This document shows positions 1 through 6,367 of a stretch of 64,000 nucleotides of DNA, piece by piece. Location: NCBI GenBank assembly GCA_002699025.1, contig PABA01000080.1:1-64000 (forward strand), given 5' to 3'. This DNA is from Sandaracinus sp. Lineage in GTDB: Bacteria > Myxococcota_A > Polyangia > Polyangiales > Houyiibacteriaceae. The translations under genes were made by a program, and so were the position numbers. Numbering within the stretch: position 1 is the stretch's first letter; the number at the start of each line of letters is the position of its first letter. The notes under the pieces are model-generated. The model was not told the DNA's origin and searched no databases. It saw only the letters and a list, made by a program, of their open reading frames with translations.

Positions 1-1
1 C

Positions 2-64
2 GAAGCCGACGTCCTGGGCGAGCTTCGGAGCGCAGGCGGAACGCTCGGCGCCAGCCGAGTGTGA
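2..64 (+). CDS. possible 3' end of an upstream gene (partial)
   Basis: Frame 2 is open from the window edge for 20 codons and ends at a TGA at 62-64, giving a C-terminus ending in GTLGASRV. Third positions are mostly G or C, as in neighbouring real genes. Too little is present to name a family. It is listed because the next recognisable gene starts only at 277 and the gap between carries repeats rather than coding sequence. Confidence 0.35.
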   Translation, partial: EADVLGELRSAGGTLGASRV

Positions 65-164
65 GCCGGAGCGGGGTCCCGCGGGGCCCGTCCCCTCCCC
101 CCGTGCCCGACGTGCTGGACCCGACGTGCCGACCACTCGGCAAACCCGACGACCTCGATGACCG

Positions 165-246
165 ACGGGCACGGGCAAGGGCACGGGCACGGGCACGGGT
201 CGGAGCAAGGGCAAGGGCAAGGGCACGGGTCGTCGCACGGGTCGTG
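165..246. repeat. GGGCAC/GGGCAA hexamer array, G-quadruplex-like
   Basis: A run of G3 tracts is separated by three-base loops (CAC or CAA), giving more than four consecutive tracts on the + strand, with short interruptions (GGTCGGAGC, GTCGTCGCAC). It fills the gap just upstream of the Rieske gene at 277. The same hexamer recurs at 4897-4934 and 49978-50079 and, as its complement, near 33209-33244. The pattern is direct observation; any folding or function is inference. Confidence 0.85.
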
Positions 247-276
247 CGGCGGCCGGCTTCGGCTTATCATTCGCGC

Positions 277-1386
277 ATGGCGCGCCTCACCCCGCTCCGG
301 ACCAAACCCGCGAGCTCCGCCGCCCGCGTCCTCGACGACTGGTACGTCGCCGCGCGCAGCGACGAGCTCCGCCGCGCGCCCCTCGCCCGCACCCTCCTCG
401 GCCTCCCCATCGCGCTCTACCGCGGCGAGGACGGCGTCGCCGGCGCCCTCCTCGACCGCTGCCCGCACCGCAACGTCCCCCTCTCCGCCGGCCGCGTCGA
501 GGGGCGCCACCTCGAGTGCGGCTACCACGGCTGGCAGTTCGATCGCGGCGGCGCATGCCGCGCCATCCCCGGCCTCTGCGATGGGGCCGCCGCCGGGGCC
601 AAGGGCCGCCACGTCCACGCCTACCCGACCCGCGAGCAGGACGGCTTCGTCTGGGTCTACCTCCCCGCCGACCAGCAGCCCGTCGCCGAGGGCGCCCTCC
701 CCGAGCCCCTCCGCGAGCCCTTCCGCTTCCCCCACGTCGACGACCCGCGCTACGTCACCGTTCGCCAGACCATCGACATGCGCGGCACGCTCCACGCCGC
801 CGCCGAGAACGCCCTCGACGTCCCCCACACCGCCTTCCTCCACCGCGGCCTCTTCCGCGGCACCGGCGACCGCAACGAGATCGACGTCGAGGTCCGCCGC
901 TGGCACGACCGGGTCGAGGCCGAGTACTTCGGCGAGCCCCGCCCCGAGGGCCTCATCGGCCGCGTCCTCGCCCCCCGGGGCGGCACCGTCGAGCACGTCG
1001 ACCGCTTCCTCCTCCCCTGCATCGCGCAGGTCGAGTACCGGCTCGGCGAGAGCCACGTCGTCGCCAGCACCGCCCTCACGCCCATCCGCGACCACGAGAC
1101 GCGCCTCTTCGGCGCCGTCAGCTTCCGCCTCCCCTTCGTCCCGCCCCGCCTCGGCGACGCCGTCGCCCGCGCCCTCGTCCCCCTCGGCATGACCATCCTC
1201 AAGCAGGACGCGCGCATGCTCGCCAAGCAGACCGCGACCATCGAGACCTTCGGCGGCGAGCAGTTCGTCTCCACCGAGCTCGACGTGCTCGGCCCGCACA
1301 TCCTGCGCCTCCTCCGCCAGGCGGAGCGCGGCCGCGCCGTGCCCGTCGAAGCGCCGGTCGTCGAGACCACCCGGATGCAGGTATGA
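277..1386 (+). CDS. Rieske [2Fe-2S] aromatic-ring-hydroxylating-type oxygenase subunit
   Basis: The 369-residue protein has a complete Rieske cluster motif, C62-P-H64 with C81-G-Y-H84. A mononuclear iron site follows near residues 176-190 in the pattern N-x3-D-V-P-H-x4-H. This is the domain order of the oxygenase component of VanA/PaO-type oxygenases, which insert oxygen using electrons from a separate reductase; none is encoded nearby. The reading frame is open further upstream, but that part encodes only the GGGCAC repeat, so the ATG at 277 is preferred. Its TGA overlaps the ATG of the following kinase gene (ATGA), so the two are probably co-translated. The substrate cannot be told from the sequence. 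Confidence 0.9.
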   Translation: MARLTPLRTKPASSAARVLDDWYVAARSDELRRAPLARTLLGLPIALYRGEDGVAGALLDRCPHRNVPLSAGRVEGRHLECGYHGWQFDRGGACRAIPGLCDGAAAGAKGRHVHAYPTREQDGFVWVYLPADQQPVAEGALPEPLREPFRFPHVDDPRYVTVRQTIDMRGTLHAAAENALDVPHTAFLHRGLFRGTGDRNEIDVEVRRWHDRVEAEYFGEPRPEGLIGRVLAPRGGTVEHVDRFLLPCIAQVEYRLGESHVVASTALTPIRDHETRLFGAVSFRLPFVPPRLGDAVARALVPLGMTILKQDARMLAKQTATIETFGGEQFVSTELDVLGPHILRLLRQAERGRAVPVEAPVVETTRMQV

Positions 1387-2321
1387 GCGGCACGCGCCTG
1401 GCCGAGCGGTACGAGCTCATCGAGCGCATCGGCACCGGCGGCATGGCCGAGGTCTGGCGCGCCCTCCTCCACGGCGAGGCCGGCTTCCGGCGCCCGGTGG
1501 CGATCAAGCGCGTGCTCCCGAACCTCGCGACGCAGCAGGAGTTCGCGGCCATGTTCGTCGAGGAGGCGCGCGTCGTCTCCATGCTCCAGCACCCGAACCT
1601 GGTGCAGGTGCACGACTTCGTGCGCGACGCCAAGGGCCGCTTCTTCATCGTGATGGAGCTCGTCGAGGGGCTCGACCTCGGGCGCTGGATCCTCCACTTC
1701 GTCCAGCGCGGCGAGCCCACGCCCTGGCGCGTCGTCGCCGCCGTCGGGGCCCAGATCGCCCGGGGCCTCGCCGCGGCGCACGGGCGCACGGACGAGCAGG
1801 GCCAGCCCGCGCCGATCTTCCACCGCGACGTCACGCCCTCGAACGTGCTCCTCGGCGTGCACGGCACGGCCAAGCTCACGGACTTCGGCCTGGCGCGCGC
1901 CATGGATCGCGTGACCATGACCACGCCCGGCGTCGTGAAGGGCAAGCTCGCCTACGTCGCCCCCGAGCTCGTCAGCGGCCAGCGCGCGAGCGCGGGCTCG
2001 GACCTCTACAGCCTCGGCGTCGTGCTCTGGGAGGCCCTCGCGGGGCGGCGCCTCTTCGGCCAGGTCGACGACATGAAGCTCTTCATGCTCGTCGGCCAGG
2101 GCGCGGCGGCCCCCCTCGCCGAGCACCGCGCCGGGCTGCCTCCGGCGCTCTACCAGGTCATCGATCGGGCCATGGCGCGCCGGCCCGAGGAGCGCTTCGC
2201 CAGCGGGCTCGCGCTCGCCGACGCGCTCGGCGCCGTGCTCCGGGCGGAGGGCGCGGACGTGGACCCGGTCGAGCTCGGCACCCACGTCGCCGACGTGCGC
2301 CGCGCGATGGCGGCTGGCTGA
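1383..2321 (+). CDS. Ser/Thr protein kinase, cytosolic, kinase domain only
   Basis: At 312 residues this is little more than a Hanks-type kinase domain. The glycine loop GTGGMAEV is at 17-24, the ATP-binding lysine is K42 (VAIK), the catalytic loop is H147-R-D149 followed by VTPSN, the DFG is at D167 and the APE-like PEL is near 193-196. The catalytic loop has T where most Hanks kinases have K (HRDVTPSN against HRDLKPEN), a variant often seen in myxobacterial kinases. No transmembrane segment or sensor domain follows. Its ATG overlaps the stop of the Rieske gene, an odd partnership suggesting control of, or co-regulation with, that enzyme. Confidence 0.92.
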   Translation: MSGTRLAERYELIERIGTGGMAEVWRALLHGEAGFRRPVAIKRVLPNLATQQEFAAMFVEEARVVSMLQHPNLVQVHDFVRDAKGRFFIVMELVEGLDLGRWILHFVQRGEPTPWRVVAAVGAQIARGLAAAHGRTDEQGQPAPIFHRDVTPSNVLLGVHGTAKLTDFGLARAMDRVTMTTPGVVKGKLAYVAPELVSGQRASAGSDLYSLGVVLWEALAGRRLFGQVDDMKLFMLVGQGAAAPLAEHRAGLPPALYQVIDRAMARRPEERFASGLALADALGAVLRAEGADVDPVELGTHVADVRRAMAAG

Positions 2322-2340
2322 GCGCGCTGCGGCTCCGCCC

Positions 2341-3225
2341 TCAGCGCCGGCGGAAGGGCGCGACGAGGTGCCCGAAGAAGCCACGCGGGTACCGATCGAC
2401 GCCCGGGAAGCCGAGGCGCAGGTCCGGGTCCTCGCGCGGCACGAAGGCCGTGCCGAAGAGGTAGTCCCAGAGGCTGAGGCTCAGGCCGAAGTTCACGCCG
2501 CCGTGCTTCGCGAGGCGCTCCTCCGGCAGGTCGTGGGCGTGATGCCAGAGGTGCATCTGCGGCGAGTTGAGGAGGTAGCGGAGCGGGCCGAGGGGGACGC
2601 GCACGTTGGCGTGGTTCCAGTGGCCGATGACGAGCGCGACGGCGTGCGCGAAGAAGAGCTCCTCGATGCCGAAGCCGAAGAGCGCGAGCGGGACCCACTC
2701 GAGCGTGCGGTAGACGACGGTCTCGAAGGGGTGGAAGCGGAGGTGGGCGGCGAAGCCCATCTGGCGCACGGAGTGGTGCACCTCGTGGACGCGCCAGAGC
2801 GCCGGCACGCGGTGGAGGACCCGGTGGATGGCGTAGTGGAGGAGATCCCGGAGGACGAAGAAGACGCCGACCTGGAGCGCGATGGGCCAGCGCTCGACGG
2901 CGAAGAGAGGGAAGCGCTCGGCGAGGCCGAGGGCGCCGAAGGCGTCGTCCCGGACCTCGGCGAAGGCGGCCGAGACGCCGGCGTAGCCGAGGAGGGAGAA
3001 GCCGAAGAAGTTGAAGAAGAGGTAGAAGCCGTCGAGGGCGAAGCCTTCGCGGAGGACCGGCTGCTCGCGGCGCCAGGGCCGGGCGAGCTCCCAGAGCCAG
3101 GCGGCGAGGCTGACGGCGAGGAGCAGGTAGAAGTAGCTGTGCCAGGTCGGCTCGGTGATGTCGCGCCAGAGGTAGCGCGCGTAGCCGACGGTCGCCTCCC
3201 AGGCGGTCTCGAGGTAGCGGGACAT
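2341..3225 (-). CDS. sterol desaturase / fatty acid hydroxylase superfamily membrane enzyme
   Basis: The 294-residue polytopic protein carries the three histidine boxes of the family: H130-x3-H134, H147-x2-H150-H151 and H225-x2-H228-H229. Together these bind a di-iron centre that hydroxylates or desaturates lipid CH groups. Hydrophobic stretches around 30-47, 63-83, 115-128 and 178-200 fit a four-helix membrane fold with the boxes on the cytosolic side. It converges with the kinase gene at 2321, leaving 19 bp. The substrate is unknown; sterol, carotenoid and alkylglycerol enzymes share these boxes. Confidence 0.9.
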   Translation of the reverse strand: MSRYLETAWEATVGYARYLWRDITEPTWHSYFYLLLAVSLAAWLWELARPWRREQPVLREGFALDGFYLFFNFFGFSLLGYAGVSAAFAEVRDDAFGALGLAERFPLFAVERWPIALQVGVFFVLRDLLHYAIHRVLHRVPALWRVHEVHHSVRQMGFAAHLRFHPFETVVYRTLEWVPLALFGFGIEELFFAHAVALVIGHWNHANVRVPLGPLRYLLNSPQMHLWHHAHDLPEERLAKHGGVNFGLSLSLWDYLFGTAFVPREDPDLRLGFPGVDRYPRGFFGHLVAPFRRR

Positions 3226-3252
3226 GATCGCTGGGCCCTCGAGGCTTGGTCG

Positions 3253-3675
3253 TCAGCGGCCCGCGGGCGTGACCGTGCGGTGCGGCCAGGCGAGGACGAC
3301 GGCGGCGGCGTCGAGGCCCGGGAGCGCCTGGGTCCAGAGGCAGCGCCCGTCCAGGGCGAAGCAGTCCACGAGGCCCGCGCGCGCCGCGTAGACGCGGTCG
3401 CCGTCGATGGCGAGGGTCGGGCGCCCGAGGGCGTTCGGGGCGTGGGAGGTCATGCGACGCCAGCGGAGCTCGCCGGTGGCGTAGTCGAGGCAGAAGAGGA
3501 CGTTGCGCGCGCCGAAGGCGGCGACGTGGAAGCCGTCGGTGGTGAGGGCGAGCTCTTCGGCGCCGGCCCCCTCGAGGCGCTGGCGCCAGACCTCGCGCCC
3601 GGACTCCCGGTCGAGGGCCGCCAGGTGGCCCCCGACCCCGACGAGGAGAAGCCGCTCGAGCTGCGCGCGGTACAT
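3253..3675 (-). CDS. small PQQ-blade (BamB-like) beta-propeller protein
   Basis: The 140-residue product contains three imperfect blades of the PQQ/WD-like type, each ending in a D-x-x-(T/S)-G-x-x-x-W signature: ALDRESGREVW, CLDYATGELRW and CFALDGRCLW. A full propeller needs seven or eight blades, so this is either a fragment or must oligomerise. The longer open frame upstream is rich in Arg/Pro/Gly and looks non-coding. The ATG at 3675 follows a GGAGGG ribosome-binding site about 20 bases upstream and a less GC-rich stretch (TAATACACC). There is no signal peptide. Function unknown. Confidence 0.65.
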   Translation of the reverse strand: MYRAQLERLLLVGVGGHLAALDRESGREVWRQRLEGAGAEELALTTDGFHVAAFGARNVLFCLDYATGELRWRRMTSHAPNALGRPTLAIDGDRVYAARAGLVDCFALDGRCLWTQALPGLDAAAVVLAWPHRTVTPAGR

Positions 3676-3864
3676 CGCGCGGAAGCCTAATACACCCTCC
3701 GCGCAGAAACCCCTGCCCACGTCCCGGGCACCGGCTCCCCTGCCGGAGCGCCGCCCCCTGCCCTCGCCCGGGGGCCGTGGCCGCGCGGGGCTTCGCGCGA
3801 GCATGGGCCGCTCCCCCTTCCCCGCCCGGACCCCGCGCCGCCGATGCGCGGCACGGCGAGCCCT

Positions 3865-4785
3865 TCAGACCCAGCCGGCCACTGCGCAGGCCGCGAAGAG
3901 CCCCAGCAGCAGCGCCCCCCGCCGCCCCACGTCCCGCGCGGCCGGCACGGCCGCGAGGCGGAGCACGGTCGTCCCCTCGCGGAAGGGTCCCTGCCCGGCC
4001 CGCGCCCGCCGGGCCAGCGCCCGCGCAGGCTCCTCGGCCGGCGCGGAGGCGTCGCCAGCGATGGGCACGAGCCACCAGTCCGGGTGGACGCCGGCCTCGA
4101 CGCGCCGGAGGAACCACCAGGCGCGCCCGTGACGCCGGAGGGCCCAGGCGAGGAGCAGGAGCGGCGCCGCGCGGAGGATCTCCGGGAAACCGTCCTCGCC
4201 TAGGAGGGGCACGGCGGCCCGGGCCAGGAGCGCGATGCCGGCCGCCCAGGTGGCGATGAGGGCGAGGAGCTGGAGCGTCGCGTCCCCGGGCTCGGTGCGC
4301 GCGAGGCGGAGGCAGGTCGCTGGCACGGGGGCGAAGAGGGCCCCGAAGAGCAGCCCGAAGAAGCCGCCGAAGGGGAGCCCGATGATGCCCGCCGCCAGCG
4401 CCAGCCCGGACGCCTCGCCGAGCTCGCCGTGCTGCGCGTAGCTCGCGAGGGCGGCGCTCGTCATCGTGTTCGCGACCCCGAAGAGCGGCCCGTAGAGGAA
4501 GATCCACGCCGTCCGGCGCGAGCGCAGGGTGAGCGCGACCGTGAGCGCCGACCAGAGCCCGGTCGAGGCGAGGCCGACGAGCGCGAGCGCGCCCGGCGTG
4601 CCGACGAGCCCGGCGCCGTAGGCCTCGACCACCGGCAGGCCGAGGAGCGCGCCGGCCACGCCGACCGCGGCGATGGCGAAGCGGGCGCGGCGCCTCGGCG
4701 ACCAGGCCCCGAGCGGGGTCTCGCCGAGGGGCGAGGGGGCGTCGTCGGGCGAGAGGGAGAGCGGGAGCGGCGTCGTCGCGGGCAC
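3865..4785 (-). CDS. polytopic membrane protein of unknown function
   Basis: From a GTG at 4785 the product is about 306 residues with at least six hydrophobic segments (for example AIAAVGVAGALLGLPVV, GIIGLPFGGFFGLLFGALF and LLLGLFAACAVAGWV). The ATG further upstream (4929) would add residues encoded only by the GGGCAC/GTGCTC repeats, so the internal GTG (PATTPLPLS...) is chosen; this is an inference. A soluble Arg-rich loop near residues 250-290 contains a WWLVP motif. No family is recognised. The gene lies between a PQQ-blade protein and a VWA lipoprotein on the same strand. Confidence 0.6.
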   Translation of the reverse strand: MPATTPLPLSLSPDDAPSPLGETPLGAWSPRRRARFAIAAVGVAGALLGLPVVEAYGAGLVGTPGALALVGLASTGLWSALTVALTLRSRRTAWIFLYGPLFGVANTMTSAALASYAQHGELGEASGLALAAGIIGLPFGGFFGLLFGALFAPVPATCLRLARTEPGDATLQLLALIATWAAGIALLARAAVPLLGEDGFPEILRAAPLLLLAWALRRHGRAWWFLRRVEAGVHPDWWLVPIAGDASAPAEEPARALARRARAGQGPFREGTTVLRLAAVPAARDVGRRGALLLGLFAACAVAGWV

Positions 4786-4842
4786 GGCGCCGAGGGGACG
4801 CGCGGCGGGGCCCGGCGCATTCCCGTGGCGCCACGAGGACCT

Positions 4843-4872
4843 TCGTGCTCGTGCTCGTGCTCGTGCTTCGTG
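4843..4872. repeat. GTGCTC hexamer array
   Basis: About four direct copies of CGTGCT lie between the membrane-protein gene and the VWA lipoprotein gene. A second class of hexamer array (GGGCAC) lies 25 bases further on. The same GTGCTC unit recurs at 50926-50956 and, as GTGCAC, at 33328-33348. Confidence 0.85.
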
Positions 4873-4896
4873 GAGACGAGCTCGGTCTCGTCGACC

Positions 4897-4934
4897 TGCG
4901 GGCACGGGCAGGGGCAGGGGCACGGGCACGGGTC
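4897..4934. repeat. GGGCAC/GGGGCA G-tract array at the 3' end of the VWA gene
   Basis: Six G3-G4 tracts separated by CA or CAC lie on the + strand, ending 10 bases from the stop codon (4945-4947) of the minus-strand VWA lipoprotein gene. The G-rich strand is the template strand for that gene. The arrangement matches that at 50043-50078 next to the glycosylase gene. Confidence 0.85.
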
Positions 4935-4944
4935 TCGTCTGGGC

Positions 4945-6309
4945 CTATTCGAGGACCGGGCCCATGCAGCCGAAGACCACGTCGATGTCGTCGACCGTGC
5001 CCGCGAGGATCTGGTCGCAGGAGGTCCCGTGAAAGGTCAGCGTCATGGTCGCCGCGTCGTAGGTCCAGCCGTTCGCCGGGTCGTTGTCGATGCCCGCCGG
5101 GTCGTCGTTGAAGTAGACGTAGAGCTGCTCGAGATCGGCCGGCGCCTCGCCGAGGAGGAAGTCGCAGGTGCGCACGTCCGCGGCGATGGCGTCCAGGGCG
5201 CCCGTCAGCGCCGCCGCGTCGCCGGCCGCGTAGTAGCTCGTCGTCCCCCCGGCCGTGGCGACCGCGTTCAGCTCGCCCGCGTCCACGTCGCTCGAGAAGC
5301 CGACCACGTAGGTGCGCACGGGCACGGCCTGGTCGTAGAGGGCCCCGGCGCCGGCGGGCCCGTCCTGCGCGCCGCCCATGGTGCACGAACCGCTCTCCGC
5401 CCCGTCGGTCACGAGGAGCACGGCGTTCGAGCGGGCCGGGTCCTGCAGCGTGGGCTCCCCGACGAAGGCGAAGAGCGTCCGCCCGGTGCTCGTCTCCGGA
5501 TCCCCCGAGTCGCAGAGGTAGCGCGGCGCGGAGCCGTTCGAGCTCCCCTCTCCGCGGAGCGGCGCGAGGAAGTCGTTGATCGCCGTCGCGTTCGCGTCGG
5601 CGATGGGCACGACCACGCTCCCGGCCGAGCAGCCCCCCGGGAGGCAGCTCGAGTAGGTCGCCAGCCCGAAGCGGATGTCCGCGTCGAAGGTCGTGGTGAC
5701 GGTCCGGATGGCGTCCTTGGCCACGTCCCAGCGCGTGCGCCCGCCGACGTCGTTGTCCATGGAGCCGCTCCGGTCGAGGACGATGAGCACGTTCGGCGGC
5801 AGGCGCGTCGTCGCGAACTCGCTCCCGCCGCAGCCCCCGCCGATCTCGCAGGTGCCCGTCTCGAGCGCGCAGCTCCGGCCCTCGGGGCAGTCGCCGACGG
5901 CGGCGCAGGTGCCGCTCGCGAGGCACTCCCGGGACGCCGCGCCACAGGTCTCGCCGACCGCGCAGTCCGCCGACCCGCGGCAGCTCCCCACGGGGATGCA
6001 CACCCCTGCGCCGCTGCAGAAGAGCCCGCCCGCGCAGTCCCCGTCGTCGTCGCAGCGCGTGCTCGGCCCGGCGTCCACGGCGGCGGCGTCCGCCTCGGCC
6101 CCGCCATCCCGAACCGGACCCACGCTCCCCGGCGAACAGGCGGCGGCGAGGAGGATCGCGGCGAGCGCTGACGCGCACGGAGCGGATGGACGCAGGGCGG
6201 ACGGACGCAGGGCGGAGGGACGCAGAGCGGACCGGCGCAGGGCGGACCGGCGCAGGGCGGATGAACGCGGGGCGGACGGGCGCGGGGAGGCGAGCATCCC
6301 GACCAGCAT
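4945..6309 (-). CDS. von Willebrand factor A domain lipoprotein with Cys-rich N-terminal region
   Basis: The 454-residue product has a lipobox LAAAC at C58, a short D/A/G linker, then a Cys-rich segment (about 86-160, more than ten cysteines in short C-x5-C-x4-C units), and a VWA domain opening with the metal site D179-R-S-G-S. The region ahead of the lipobox is unusual: about 40 residues of repeated RRSAL/RPSAL encoded by a 15-bp tandem repeat (6184-6288). Starts are possible at 6309 or 6297, and neither avoids the repeat. A surface-exposed binding or adhesion protein is the likely role. The stop lies beside a G-tract array. Confidence 0.85.
   Translation of the reverse strand: MLVGMLASPRPSAPRSSALRRSALRRSALRPSALRPSALRPSAPCASALAAILLAAACSPGSVGPVRDGGAEADAAAVDAGPSTRCDDDGDCAGGLFCSGAGVCIPVGSCRGSADCAVGETCGAASRECLASGTCAAVGDCPEGRSCALETGTCEIGGGCGGSEFATTRLPPNVLIVLDRSGSMDNDVGGRTRWDVAKDAIRTVTTTFDADIRFGLATYSSCLPGGCSAGSVVVPIADANATAINDFLAPLRGEGSSNGSAPRYLCDSGDPETSTGRTLFAFVGEPTLQDPARSNAVLLVTDGAESGSCTMGGAQDGPAGAGALYDQAVPVRTYVVGFSSDVDAGELNAVATAGGTTSYYAAGDAAALTGALDAIAADVRTCDFLLGEAPADLEQLYVYFNDDPAGIDNDPANGWTYDAATMTLTFHGTSCDQILAGTVDDIDVVFGCMGPVLE
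6184..6288. repeat. seven-copy 15-bp tandem repeat inside a signal-peptide n-region
   Basis: Seven units of 15 bp (consensus GGACGGACGCAGGGC, with one to four changes each) run head to tail. They encode the positively charged RRSAL/RPSAL pentapeptides ahead of the lipoprotein signal of the VWA gene. Because the unit is a multiple of three, gain or loss of copies would keep the frame. Confidence 0.85.
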
Positions 6310-6367
6310 GCCGCATGGCGCCCGGGACGTGCCCCTGGGAGCCGCTGAGATCGCCTGACGGCGCCCC

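Noticed and set aside
165-246. Hexamer arrays as a CRISPR array
   Set aside because: There are no unique spacers between units and units are only 6 bp; no cas genes are present.
4786-4929. Start at 4929 for the polytopic membrane protein
   Set aside because: The added N-terminus is encoded by the GGGCAC and GTGCTC arrays; such a repeat-derived peptide is not likely to be translated.
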